64,000 nucleotides of DNA from Draconibacterium mangrovi_A (GCF_037646455.1 NZ_JBBIXN010000001.1:1426001-1490000); one strand, 5' to 3'; positions 43,825 to 52,340 are shown, counted from the stretch's first letter. Notes: generated by a model from the sequence alone, not told the origin. A program made the numbers and translations.

Positions 43825-44373
43825 GTGGGCTGGAAAACGAAATATAACATTGAGTTTAAAGGGCTTAAAGAAGGCCTTCACGATTACAATTTTGAAATAG
43901 ACGATAAGTTCTTTGAACATTATAAAGAAAGTCTGGTTGAAGTTGGTGCAGTGAACGTTAAGGTACAACTGGAAAAACGAAGTTCATTCTTAAAACTGAT
44001 TCTTCATTTTACCGGTTGGGTAGAACTTACCTGCGACAACTGTTTAGAAGCCTATCAACAAGCTATTGATTTGGAAACTGAGCAATTTGTAAAGTTTGGC
44101 GAAGAATCTGAGTTTGAAGAAGGTGACAATGTAATTTGGGTTTTACCCGAAGAGCATGCAATCAACCTGGCGCAGGTAATTTATGAATATACCATGTTAA
44201 GCATTCCGATCAGGCATGTCCATCTGAATGAAAGCGAAGAAAACAGCTGCGATCCGGAGATGCTTAAAAAATTAAATGAATATACGCACCACGGCGAGGA
44301 AGAAGAAACAGATAATGAAGATGATATTGATCCTCGCTGGGCGGCATTAAAAAACTTAAAGAATAATAATTAA
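43825..44373 (+). CDS. DUF177/YceD-family protein
   Basis: A DUF177 protein of about 182 residues from the GTG at 43825 (VGWKTKYNIEFKGLK). The family signature is the LTCDNCLEAYQ segment with its CxxC and the second conserved cysteine region ENSCDPEML, ending in DPRWAALKNLK. In other bacteria it is encoded next to rpmF and linked to 23S rRNA or L32 metabolism. It is 14 bases upstream of rpmF here. A start at 43780 would read through the promoter box. Confidence 0.85.
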   Translation: MGWKTKYNIEFKGLKEGLHDYNFEIDDKFFEHYKESLVEVGAVNVKVQLEKRSSFLKLILHFTGWVELTCDNCLEAYQQAIDLETEQFVKFGEESEFEEGDNVIWVLPEEHAINLAQVIYEYTMLSIPIRHVHLNESEENSCDPEMLKKLNEYTHHGEEEETDNEDDIDPRWAALKNLKNNN

Positions 44374-44387
44374 AAAAATACATAAAA

Positions 44388-44573
44388 ATGGCACATCCAA
44401 AGCATAAAACATCGAAATCGAGAAGGGATAAAAGACGTACGCACTACAAAGCGGTCGCTCCCACTCTGGCAACTTGTTCAAACTGCGGAACCACTGTAAA
44501 ATACCACACAGTATGTCCTGAATGTGGCTATTACAGAGGAAAACAGGTAATTGAAAAAGAAATTGCCGTATAA
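44388..44573 (+). CDS. rpmF: 50S ribosomal protein L32
   Basis: A 61-residue L32 with the N-terminal MAHPKHKTSKSRRDKRRTH segment and a zinc ribbon CSNCG...CPECG. It is a structural component of the large ribosomal subunit. It is cotranscribed with the DUF177 gene and followed by a strong terminator. Confidence 0.96.
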   Translation: MAHPKHKTSKSRRDKRRTHYKAVAPTLATCSNCGTTVKYHTVCPECGYYRGKQVIEKEIAV

Positions 44574-44613
44574 GACATTTAATGCACTTTAACCGACTGC
44601 AACAGGCGGATCG

Positions 44614-44647
44614 AAATTCCATCTTCGAAAATTCGGAGATGGAATTT
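44614..44647 (+). terminator. Rho-independent terminator of rpmF
   Basis: AAATTCCATCT and AGATGGAATTT form an 11-bp stem, followed by TTTTTTTG, 40 bases after the rpmF stop. Confidence 0.88.
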
Positions 44648-44844
44648 TTTTTGCCTGTTAATCCCCACTCTAAAATCAGACTTTTCGAACATCTTTATTA
44701 ATTGTTCACCATTCAGCCTGAAATATTGTTTATATAAACCCAATAAAGTCTTTAATAGTTTGTCCGTCGTTTTTATTGCTTCTAAATTCAACCGTTTTAA
44801 AAAAATCAGAATTTTACAAAAACACAAGTAGATTTTAGCATGCA

Positions 44845-45843
44845 ATGGCAAATATAAGAGCAGCAATTACCGGCGTTGGTGCCTATCTCCCCGATTACCG
44901 ACTTACAAACGATGAATTAAGTACAATGGTTGATACCTCGGATGAGTGGATCATGCAGCGCATTGGCATTAAAGAACGCAGGATTTTAAAAGAAGAAGGA
45001 AAGGCGAGCAGCGACATGGGAACCTGGGCCGTTCAGGACCTGTTGCAAAAGACCGGAACAAGTCCCGACGAGGTCGACATGCTGATTTGCGCCACCATTA
45101 CCCCCGATATGGTTTTACCGGCCACGGCCAATATTATTGCACATAAAGCCAACATCCACAATGCCTGGAGCTTCGACCTGAATGCTGCTTGCTCGGGTTT
45201 TATTTTTGCACTTTCTACAGCTACCCAGTTCATTGAATCGGGCCGCTATAAAAAAGTGGTTATTGTGGCTACCGAAAAAATGTCGTCGATAATTAATTAC
45301 GAAGACCGCACTACATGTCCGTTATTTGGTGATGGTGCTGCCGCAGTTATGATTGAACCCACAACCGAGGATCTTGGCGTTATCGACTATATCAATCGTG
45401 TCGACGGACTTGGGCGTTACCACCTGCACATAAAAGCCGGTGGCTCGTTAAAACCTGCTACCGAAGAAACAGTGGCCAACAAAGAACATTTTCTTTACCA
45501 GGAAGGTCAGGCAGTGTTTAAAGCAGCGGTCTCGAGCATGGCCGATGTAGCTGCCGAGATCATGGGAAAAAACCAGCTAACTGCCGATGACATTTCGTGG
45601 CTGGTTCCTCATCAGGCGAATTTGCGTATTATCGATGCCACCGCAAAGCGCATGAACCTGAGTAAAGACAAGGTAATGGTGAACATCAAATACTACGGAA
45701 ATACAACTGCTGCAACCATCCCGTTATGTTTGTACGATTACGAAAAGCAACTAAAAAAAGGCGATAACATTATTCTGGCAGCATTTGGTGCCGGATTCAC
45801 CTGGGGTAGCACTTACCTGAAATGGGCCTACGATCCTAAATAG
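44845..45843 (+). CDS. fabH: Beta-ketoacyl-ACP synthase III
   Basis: A 332-residue thiolase-fold condensing enzyme with the catalytic triad C116 (NAACSGF), H256 (VPHQANLRI) and N286 (YYGNTTAATIP). It joins acetyl-CoA or a branched acyl-CoA to malonyl-ACP to start fatty-acid synthesis. It follows rpmF but without plsX between them, unlike the E. coli order, and with a terminator between, so it probably has its own promoter. Confidence 0.95.
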   Translation: MANIRAAITGVGAYLPDYRLTNDELSTMVDTSDEWIMQRIGIKERRILKEEGKASSDMGTWAVQDLLQKTGTSPDEVDMLICATITPDMVLPATANIIAHKANIHNAWSFDLNAACSGFIFALSTATQFIESGRYKKVVIVATEKMSSIINYEDRTTCPLFGDGAAAVMIEPTTEDLGVIDYINRVDGLGRYHLHIKAGGSLKPATEETVANKEHFLYQEGQAVFKAAVSSMADVAAEIMGKNQLTADDISWLVPHQANLRIIDATAKRMNLSKDKVMVNIKYYGNTTAATIPLCLYDYEKQLKKGDNIILAAFGAGFTWGSTYLKWAYDPK

Positions 45844-45880
45844 TTGTCAAATAAATTGTTCCCCCGGTTTGTACATTAAA

Positions 45881-45913
45881 TTTTTGAACGAGTGCCAAAA
45901 TATTGTATCTTCA
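45881..45913 (+). promoter_or_regulatory. Promoter of the bactofilin gene
   Basis: TTTTTG at 45881-45886 and TATCTTCA at 45906-45913 are 19 bases apart, matching the spacing of the Bacteroidota consensus with one change in the -7 box. Confidence 0.5.
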
Positions 45914-45967
45914 AACGCGTTTTGAGGAAACGATAATTGGGATAAAACTGGATTAATTCACAACGGC

Positions 45968-46357
45968 ATGGCAAAACAAACAGCAAGATTTAATGGCGAT
46001 GACGCATCGCAGCACATTAACATTCTGGGCAACGGGACAAAAGTTAAAGGCGATATCATTTCAAATGGTGACATTCGAATTGATGGCGAAATGGTTGGAA
46101 ACCTGGCTACCAAGGGAAAACTCGTGGTTGGCAACAGTGGCAAAATTCAGGGCGAAGTACAGGCCAGCAGCATCGAGGTTTCAGGATTTATAAATGGTAA
46201 AGTTACTGCCGCCGAATTGCTAAACATGAAAGCAACAGCAAAAATTGAAGGTGATATTGTTGCCGGAAAACTGGCTGTTGAACCGGGCGCAGTATTTACA
46301 GGAACATGCAGCATGGGAGCACCAAAACCCGTTCATGAAACGGAAACAAAAAAATAA
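45968..46357 (+). CDS. Bactofilin family cytoskeletal protein
   Basis: A 129-residue bactofilin (polymer-forming cytoskeletal protein). The core from about 17 to 115 is a right-handed beta-helix with GDI/GNL steps (VKGDIISNGDIRIDGEMVGN, GKIQGEVQASSIEVSG, AKIEGDIVAGKLAVEPGA). It polymerises without nucleotide beneath the membrane and commonly acts in cell shape or envelope growth. Its 3' end overlaps the start of the AtpZ-like gene by 23 bases, tying its expression to the ATP synthase genes. Confidence 0.92.
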   Translation: MAKQTARFNGDDASQHINILGNGTKVKGDIISNGDIRIDGEMVGNLATKGKLVVGNSGKIQGEVQASSIEVSGFINGKVTAAELLNMKATAKIEGDIVAGKLAVEPGAVFTGTCSMGAPKPVHETETKK

Positions 46358-46562
46358 ACCGAAAAACAAGTTCGATGACTTTGTTCGTTACTCCAGCCTT
46401 GGCTTCGAAATGATGGCCATAATAGGAGGATTTACCTTTTTGGGTTACAAAATAGACCAGTGGATGAAAAACGATTTCAAAGGATTTACACTTGGTTTTG
46501 CCATTTTTTCCGTGATCGCAGCTATAATTTACGGAACACGAAGTTTACTTAAAAAGAAATAA
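46335..46562 (+). CDS. AtpZ/AtpI-like small membrane protein
   Basis: A 75-residue protein from the ATG at 46335 (MKRKQKNKPKNKF); the longer frame from 46245 only translates bactofilin codons out of frame. It has two transmembrane helices (EMMAIIGGFTFLGYKI and FTLGFAIFSVIAAIIYG) separated by a short charged loop, as in AtpZ/ATP-synthase-gene-1 proteins. Such proteins lie ahead of F-ATPase operons and may aid assembly. Confidence 0.78.
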   Translation: MKRKQKNKPKNKFDDFVRYSSLGFEMMAIIGGFTFLGYKIDQWMKNDFKGFTLGFAIFSVIAAIIYGTRSLLKKK

Positions 46563-46571
46563 ATTTTAAAA

Positions 46572-46606
46572 AAGCTCGAAGCTTGAAGCTTGGAGCTCGA
46601 AGCCAG
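46572..46606. repeat. Five tandem heptamers (AAGCTTG type)
   Basis: The units are AAGCTCG, AAGCTTG, AAGCTTG, GAGCTCG and AAGCCAG, exactly 35 bases between the AtpZ-like and AtpI-like genes. Palindromic AGCTT cores could form hairpins. Confidence 0.8.
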
Positions 46607-46611
46607 ATAAA

Positions 46612-46995
46612 ATGAAAAGTTTTATTGCCAGATTAACTGCATTGACACTTGCCCTCGCCCTGATCGGGTGGCTGGTGTTTTCAATGTTTTTACCCGAATA
46701 TTATTTACCCGTTTTTCCGTTCCTGCTCGCATTCTTTTATGCTGCTACCACCGGTATTCATGCCTACCAATTAAGCGTAGCCAAAAAAGACATCGGGAAA
46801 TTTGCCCGCAGCAACATGCTCATCACATTTATCAAATTAATGGTGTATTCCATAATTGCGGTGGTATACATCCTCATCGACCGTGAAAATGCAGTACCCT
46901 TTGTAGTGGTTCTGATGACGCTGTACCTGGTTTATACATTTTTCGAAGTGAGCAATCTGACGCGTATCTCAAAAAAGGATTCAAAAAAGAAATAA
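46612..46995 (+). CDS. AtpI-like four-helix membrane protein
   Basis: A 127-residue protein with about four hydrophobic helices (residues 10-25, 32-50, 68-86, 94-112) and a basic tail (RISKKDSKKK). The position between the AtpZ-like gene and atpB fits an ATP synthase protein I role in c-ring assembly, but the sequence is weakly conserved. It is followed by 229 bases before atpB. Confidence 0.7.
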   Translation: MKSFIARLTALTLALALIGWLVFSMFLPEYYLPVFPFLLAFFYAATTGIHAYQLSVAKKDIGKFARSNMLITFIKLMVYSIIAVVYILIDRENAVPFVVVLMTLYLVYTFFEVSNLTRISKKDSKKK

Positions 46996-47224
46996 TCCCA
47001 TCTTCTAGTAATTCTTGTGGTTTTAATGTTGAACAACAGTTGGTAAAACTACATTATTAATTCCCTGAAAAATGGATTTTACCATTTTCGGTTGAAAATT
47101 TCTTTTAAATTTGTGAGTGATGCAAAATCATCAAAAAAGATAACAAATCGAAGAACAATTATGCCCGAAATTGGTTTGTTACCTAAGTATAAATAAAGAA
47201 CAAAAGCATTAATCAAAATAAACC
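46996..47224. other. Intergenic region before atpB
   Basis: A 229-base AT-rich gap that probably holds a promoter for the main ATP synthase genes; no strong consensus box was assigned. Confidence 0.4.
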
Positions 47225-48364
47225 ATGCTTAAGCTTACCAAAGGATTTTTTTTAATTCTTGTTTTTTCGATGTTAAGTTTGGGTCCGCTGCAGGCACAGC
47301 ACGGTCAAGAAGAGGAAAATTCTCATTCGACCGAACATGCATCAGCAAGCGATGAACACCACGAAGAAGAAGGATTTAATGCCGGAGAATTTGTAATCGA
47401 ACACGTTTCTGATTCCTACGACTGGCACATCACTTCATTTGGTGAAACTCATATCAGTATTCCTTTGCCGATAATTCTTTACAGCAATTATCCCGAGTGG
47501 CACGAAGGGAAAGCTTTTCATGTGTTTATGTCTTCGAAATTCCATCACGGACACGATGCCTACAAAGGATTTAAAATTTCGCATAGCGAAGAATTCAAAG
47601 GGAAAATCGTTGAGCTTGATGCCGGCGGTCACGAAATTGGGAAACCCATCGACATATCCATCACCAAAACCATTGCCGGAGTTATTGCTTCGGTGATTAT
47701 TTTGTTTTGGCTGATATTTACAGTTGCCGGTTCGGCAGTAAAAAACAAAGGCAAAGCTCCATCAGGCATACAGAACCTGTTCGAACCAATTATTCTTTTC
47801 ATTCGCGATGAAGTAGCGAAACCCGCAATTGGTGAAGACAAATACGAAAAGTTTATGCCCTTCCTGCTGACGCTTTTCTTTTTTATTCTGATCAACAACT
47901 TTATGGGACTTATTCCCATTCCGCCTTTCGGAGCGAATGTTACCGGAAATATCGCGGTAACTATGGTATTGGCACTGTTTACCTTTTTCATCACCACCAT
48001 CAACGGGAACAAGCATTACTGGAAAGAAATTTACAATCCGGATGTACCGTGGTGGCTGAAATTCCCAATTCCGCTGATGCCTATTGTTGAATTATCAGGA
48101 GTGATCACCAAACCATTTGTACTGATGGTCCGACTCTTTGCCAACATGCTTGCAGGTCACCTCATCGTAATGGTATTTATCAGTTTGGTATTTGTTTTCG
48201 GCACTTTATTTGGGCCCGCTGTTGGACTGGGAGCCAGCCCGATATCCATCGTATTTTCGGTGTTTATTTTGCTGCTCGATGTTTTGGTATCGTTTATACA
48301 AGCATATGTTTTTACCCTGTTGTCGGCACTCTATTTTGGAATGGCGACTTCAGATCATCATTAA
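47225..48364 (+). CDS. atpB: F0F1 ATP synthase subunit a
   Basis: A 379-residue a subunit, the proton half-channel of F0. The essential arginine is R303 in MVRLFANMLAGH. Helices run from about 147 to the C-terminus. The N-terminal 140 residues are an extra region: a signal peptide (to about 24) and a histidine- and glutamate-rich segment (HGQEEENSHSTEHAS..HH, later SKFHHGHDAY). Long a subunits with signal peptides are usual in Bacteroidota. Confidence 0.94.
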   Translation: MLKLTKGFFLILVFSMLSLGPLQAQHGQEEENSHSTEHASASDEHHEEEGFNAGEFVIEHVSDSYDWHITSFGETHISIPLPIILYSNYPEWHEGKAFHVFMSSKFHHGHDAYKGFKISHSEEFKGKIVELDAGGHEIGKPIDISITKTIAGVIASVIILFWLIFTVAGSAVKNKGKAPSGIQNLFEPIILFIRDEVAKPAIGEDKYEKFMPFLLTLFFFILINNFMGLIPIPPFGANVTGNIAVTMVLALFTFFITTINGNKHYWKEIYNPDVPWWLKFPIPLMPIVELSGVITKPFVLMVRLFANMLAGHLIVMVFISLVFVFGTLFGPAVGLGASPISIVFSVFILLLDVLVSFIQAYVFTLLSALYFGMATSDHH

Positions 48365-48382
48365 TATTTAAAATTAACAGCT

Positions 48383-48646
48383 ATGTTATCAGCTATTTTA
48401 ACAGTATTGCTACAAGCGGCCGCCGGAGCTACGGTTGGTAAAATGGGAGCAGCAATTGGTGCAGGTTTAGCAGCAATTGGAGCTGGTATGGGTATCGGTA
48501 AAATCGGTGCCAGTGCCATGGAAGCTATCGCCCGTCAGCCAGAAGCCAGCGGTGACATCAGATCAAACATGATCGTATCGGCAGCTTTGATTGAAGGTGT
48601 AGCCTTCTTTGCCGTTATTGTTTGTATCCTAATCGTTTTTGTATAG
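48383..48646 (+). CDS. atpE: F0F1 ATP synthase subunit c
   Basis: An 87-residue hairpin proteolipid with a glycine-rich first helix (GAAIGAGLAAIGAGMGIGK), the RQPEASGDIR loop and ion-binding E71 in ALIEGVAFF. The residue after the glutamate is glycine rather than Ser/Thr, which favours proton over sodium coupling, though this is only an inference. A GC-rich hairpin lies in the gap to atpF. Confidence 0.95.
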   Translation: MLSAILTVLLQAAAGATVGKMGAAIGAGLAAIGAGMGIGKIGASAMEAIARQPEASGDIRSNMIVSAALIEGVAFFAVIVCILIVFV

Positions 48647-48659
48647 CAAAAAACTTTGG

Positions 48660-48692
48660 CAACCGTCCCGGGGATTGCCCGGGACGCCGTTG
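48660..48692 (+). promoter_or_regulatory. GC-rich stem-loop between atpE and atpF
   Basis: GTCCCGGG (48665-48672) pairs perfectly with CCCGGGAC (48678-48685) over a GATTG loop, and CAAC/GTTG extend the stem base. There is no T-run after it. It could protect the atpE 3' end or act as a partial attenuator, giving more subunit c than b. Confidence 0.6.
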
Positions 48693-48711
48693 TCTTTAAA
48701 ATTTTGAAACT

Positions 48712-49206
48712 ATGGGATTAGTAATGCCGAATCCGGGAACGATTTTCTGGATGCTTATAATTTTTGCAATCGTACTTTTTATCCTGAAAAAGTTCGCTTG
48801 GAAACCTATTCTAAACGCTTTAAAAGAACGTGAAGAATCGATTGCCAGTGCCTTAAATTCAGCAGAAGAAGCAAAAAAAGAAGTGGCCGGATTAAAAGCC
48901 GATAACGAGAAAATTATCGCTGAAGCCCGCCTCGAAAAAGATGCGATTCTTAAGGATGCAAAAGAGCTGAAAGAGAAAATTGTTTCTGAGGCCAAAGAAA
49001 AGGCAGGCCAGGAAGCACAAAAAACCATCGATCAGGCACGTCAGCAAATCGAAGCTGAAAAGACAGCTGCCATCAACGACATAAAAAAACAGGTAGCCGA
49101 GCTTTCGGTAATGATCGCCGAAAAAGTGATCAAAAAACAGCTGGCCGGAAAAGGAGAGCAGGAAAAAATGGTGGATGGATTAATCGACGATATTAAGCTG
49201 AATTAA
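48712..49206 (+). CDS. atpF: F0F1 ATP synthase subunit b
   Basis: A 164-residue b subunit with one N-terminal membrane helix (IFWMLIIFAIVLFILKKF) followed by a long charged coiled coil to the C-terminus, forming the peripheral stalk. It is 4 bases upstream of atpH. Confidence 0.94.
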   Translation: MGLVMPNPGTIFWMLIIFAIVLFILKKFAWKPILNALKEREESIASALNSAEEAKKEVAGLKADNEKIIAEARLEKDAILKDAKELKEKIVSEAKEKAGQEAQKTIDQARQQIEAEKTAAINDIKKQVAELSVMIAEKVIKKQLAGKGEQEKMVDGLIDDIKLN

Positions 49207-49210
49207 CGGT

Positions 49211-49768
49211 ATGGATCAAAGTGCAATAAGTGTTCGTTACGCCAAAGCGTTCTTTTCAACCGCAAAAGAAAAAAAGCTGCTCGATAACTTAAAAAAAGAC
49301 ATTGGGGCAGTTTTGGAAGTTTGTAAAACCTCCGGTGATTTTATTTTACTGCTGGAAAGTCCGATTGTAAAAACATCGAAAAAAGCGGCACTCATCAAAG
49401 AAATTTTCAAAGGTAATATAGATAAGCCTACCTTGAATTTCCTGGTGTTGATCGTTCAAAATAAACGCGAAGAGTACATTCCGGGAATCTGCAGAAATTT
49501 CCTCGATCTTACGCGAAAAGATCAGAACATCAAGTCAGCCGTTTTGACCACTGCATCAGAAATCAGCGAATCAACCATACAAAAAATCAAAGAATTGCTC
49601 GGCAAAGAGCTTAAAGCAGAAGTAGAGCTTTCAGCACAGATAAAACCCGAGATTCTGGGAGGCCTGGTTTTGCGCCTCGACGACAATCAATACGATGCCA
49701 GTGTGGCCACTCAATTGAAAAAAGTGAAGCAAAGCCTGTTAGAAACCGAATTAAAAAGTATTCAATAA
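49211..49768 (+). CDS. atpH: F0F1 ATP synthase subunit delta
   Basis: A 185-residue delta subunit with the N-terminal helical domain (VRYAKAFFSTAKEKKLL), TLNFLVLIVQNKREEYIPGI in the middle, and the conserved C-terminal KPEILGGLVLRLDDNQYDASV. It links the b stalk to the alpha subunits. Confidence 0.94.
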   Translation: MDQSAISVRYAKAFFSTAKEKKLLDNLKKDIGAVLEVCKTSGDFILLLESPIVKTSKKAALIKEIFKGNIDKPTLNFLVLIVQNKREEYIPGICRNFLDLTRKDQNIKSAVLTTASEISESTIQKIKELLGKELKAEVELSAQIKPEILGGLVLRLDDNQYDASVATQLKKVKQSLLETELKSIQ

Positions 49769-49786
49769 GCTAAAACAAGATAGAAC

Positions 49787-51367
49787 ATGGCGAATATAAA
49801 ACCTGCTGAAGTATCCGAAATTCTTAAGCAACAACTGGAAGGATTTAAGTCGGTAGCCGAACTGGAAGAAGTAGGTACCGTACTGCAAGTTGGTGACGGT
49901 ATTGCTCGGATTTACGGTCTTTCGAATGTTGAGGCCAATGAAATGATCGAATTCGAAAACGGAATTAAAGGTATTGTTCTGAATCTCGAAGAAGACAATG
50001 TTGGAGCAGTTCTTTTAGGTCCTACCGAAGAAATCAAGGAAGGCGACACTGTAAAACGTTTACGCCGCATTGCATCAATTAACGTAGGCGAAAATTTGCT
50101 CGGACGGGTTATCAACACTATTGGCGAGTCGATTGATGGCAAAGGAACCATCGAAGGTGAATTGTTTGAGATGCCACTCGAACGTAAAGCGCCGGGTGTA
50201 ATTTACCGTCAGCCGGTAAAACAGCCGCTGCAAACAGGTTTGAAAGCCATCGACGCGATGATCCCGATTGGAAAAGGACAGCGTGAGTTGATCATCGGTG
50301 ACCGCCAGACCGGAAAAACGGCTGTTGCGATCGACACCATTATCAACCAGCGCGAAGGATTTGAAAAAGGTAATCCGGTATACTGTATTTATGTCGCCGT
50401 CGGACAAAAAGGTTCTACAGTGGCCAACATTGCATCGACTCTTGAAAAAGCCGGTGCCATGGATTATACGGTTATCGTTTCTGCAACGGCTTCCGATCCG
50501 GCTGCATTGCAATTTTATGCACCTTATGCAGGTGCCGCCATTGGCGAATATTTCCGCGATACCGGTAGAGATGCACTGATCATTTACGACGACCTTTCGA
50601 AACAAGCGGTTTCGTATCGTGAAGTTTCACTGCTGCTGCGTCGTCCTCCGGGCCGTGAAGCATATCCGGGTGACGTGTTCTACCTGCACTCGCGCTTGTT
50701 GGAACGTGCGGCTAAAATCATCGAATCGGATGAAATTGCAAAAGACATGAACGACCTTCCCGACTGTTTAAAAGACAAAGTAAAAGGTGGTGGTTCACTT
50801 ACTGCACTTCCAATCATTGAAACTCAGGCAGGAGACGTTTCTGCGTACATTCCTACCAACGTAATTTCGATTACAGACGGACAGATCTTCCTCGAGTCGA
50901 ACCTGTTCAACTCGGGTATCCGTCCTGCAATTAACGTAGGTATTTCGGTTTCGCGTGTTGGGGGTAGTGCCCAGATCAAATCGATGAAAAAAATTGCGGG
51001 TACATTAAAACTCGACCAGGCTCAGTTCCGCGAACTGGAAGCTTTCTCGAAATTTGGTTCCGATCTTGATGCTGCAACAATGCGTGTTCTCGACAAGGGA
51101 CGTAAAAACGTTGAGATCCTGAAACAGGGCCAGTATTCGCCCATGAAAATTGAACAACAGGTAGCCATTATTTACTGCGGTACCAAAGAATTGCTGCGCC
51201 AGGTTCCGATTGAAAAAGTAAAAGAATTTGAGGTGGATTTCCTTGAAACCATGGAGATGTCGCACCGTTCGGTACTCGACGAAATTCGGGAAGGAAAAAT
51301 GACACAGGAAATTGAAGATACCATTCGAAAAGTAGCAGCGGAAACAGCTGAGAAATACAAAAAGTAG
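49787..51367 (+). CDS. atpA: F0F1 ATP synthase subunit alpha
   Basis: A 526-residue regulatory nucleotide-binding subunit with Walker A GDRQTGKT at 171-178, GQRELIIGDRQ, the RDTGRDALIIYDDLSKQA region and ALPIIETQAGDVSAYIPTNVISITDGQ. Length and order are standard. It is followed by a 74-base gap containing octamer repeats before atpG. Confidence 0.97.
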   Translation: MANIKPAEVSEILKQQLEGFKSVAELEEVGTVLQVGDGIARIYGLSNVEANEMIEFENGIKGIVLNLEEDNVGAVLLGPTEEIKEGDTVKRLRRIASINVGENLLGRVINTIGESIDGKGTIEGELFEMPLERKAPGVIYRQPVKQPLQTGLKAIDAMIPIGKGQRELIIGDRQTGKTAVAIDTIINQREGFEKGNPVYCIYVAVGQKGSTVANIASTLEKAGAMDYTVIVSATASDPAALQFYAPYAGAAIGEYFRDTGRDALIIYDDLSKQAVSYREVSLLLRRPPGREAYPGDVFYLHSRLLERAAKIIESDEIAKDMNDLPDCLKDKVKGGGSLTALPIIETQAGDVSAYIPTNVISITDGQIFLESNLFNSGIRPAINVGISVSRVGGSAQIKSMKKIAGTLKLDQAQFRELEAFSKFGSDLDAATMRVLDKGRKNVEILKQGQYSPMKIEQQVAIIYCGTKELLRQVPIEKVKEFEVDFLETMEMSHRSVLDEIREGKMTQEIEDTIRKVAAETAEKYKK

Positions 51368-51368
51368 T

Positions 51369-51435
51369 TGAGCGAATGAGTAACTGAGTGATTGAGAATT
51401 CCTCATTTACTAAACTACTCAATAACACATTCACT
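51369..51435. repeat. TGAGnnnn octamers with inverted partner between atpA and atpG
   Basis: Four octamers (TGAGCGAA, TGAGTAAC, TGAGTGAT, TGAGAATT) at 51369-51400 are followed by their imperfect inverted complement (CTCATTTACTAAACTACTCA and CATTCACT). Confidence 0.7.
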
Positions 51436-51441
51436 GGAAAA

Positions 51442-52320
51442 ATGGCTGGATTAAAGGAAATACGAACACGAATTGCATCGGTAAAAACCACACGGCAGGT
51501 TACTAGTGCCATGAAAATGGTGTCGGCGGCCAAGCTGAAAAAAGCGCAGGATGCTATTTTGCAGATCAGGCCTTATGCCGAAAAGTTACACGAAATCCTG
51601 ATTTCGCTGAGTGCCAGCCTCGAAAATGTGGAAGACTCGGTATACACACAGAATCGGGCACCCGAAAAGGTTTTGGTAATTCTGGTAACTTCGAACCGTG
51701 GTTTGTGTGGTGGCTTCAATGCCAACATTTCAAAAAAAGCCATTGAGTTGATCAACACAAAATACGAACAGCAATTACGCACCGGAAATCTCGAATTTCT
51801 TTGCGTTGGGAAACAAGGAGAGCGCTACCTGAAACACCGAGGTTACAAAGTAGTAGCCAACGAAAATTCGCTGTTCGATGAATTGACCTTCGATAATGTG
51901 GCGAAAGTTGCAGAAGGGACCATGAAAGCCTTTGAGGCAAAAGATTACGACCGGATAGAACTGGTTTACAACCAGTTTAAAAATGCAGCCGTTCAGGTTC
52001 AAACTGCCGAGCAATTTTTGCCGGTTGAAATGGAAGAACAGGATGATGATGCCACCAACTTCGACTTCATTTACGAGCCTTCGAAAGAGTACATTATTAA
52101 GGAATTGATTCCACGTTCGTTAAAAATTCAGTTTTACAAGGCACTGCTCGATTCGAACGCAGCCGAGCATGGCGCCCGAATGACAGCAATGCACCAGGCA
52201 ACCGATAATGCTACATCGTTAATCGGCGATCTTACCTTGCAATACAATAAGGCTCGTCAGGCAGCGATTACCGGCGAAATTCTTGAAATTGTAGGTGGTG
52301 CCGAGGCGTTAAAAGGATAA
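51442..52320 (+). CDS. atpG: F0F1 ATP synthase subunit gamma
   Basis: From the ATG at 51442 (MAGLKEIRTRIASVKTTRQ, 292 residues) this is the rotary central stalk. The N-terminal helix and the C-terminal AEHGARMTAMHQATDNA...YNKARQAAITGEILEIVGGAEAL are conserved. The frame is open upstream to 51388, but those codons read the octamer repeat region. Beta and epsilon genes do not follow; a terminator ends the operon. Confidence 0.94.
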   Translation: MAGLKEIRTRIASVKTTRQVTSAMKMVSAAKLKKAQDAILQIRPYAEKLHEILISLSASLENVEDSVYTQNRAPEKVLVILVTSNRGLCGGFNANISKKAIELINTKYEQQLRTGNLEFLCVGKQGERYLKHRGYKVVANENSLFDELTFDNVAKVAEGTMKAFEAKDYDRIELVYNQFKNAAVQVQTAEQFLPVEMEEQDDDATNFDFIYEPSKEYIIKELIPRSLKIQFYKALLDSNAAEHGARMTAMHQATDNATSLIGDLTLQYNKARQAAITGEILEIVGGAEALKG

Positions 52321-52340
52321 AATTTAATTTGTTAATATTG

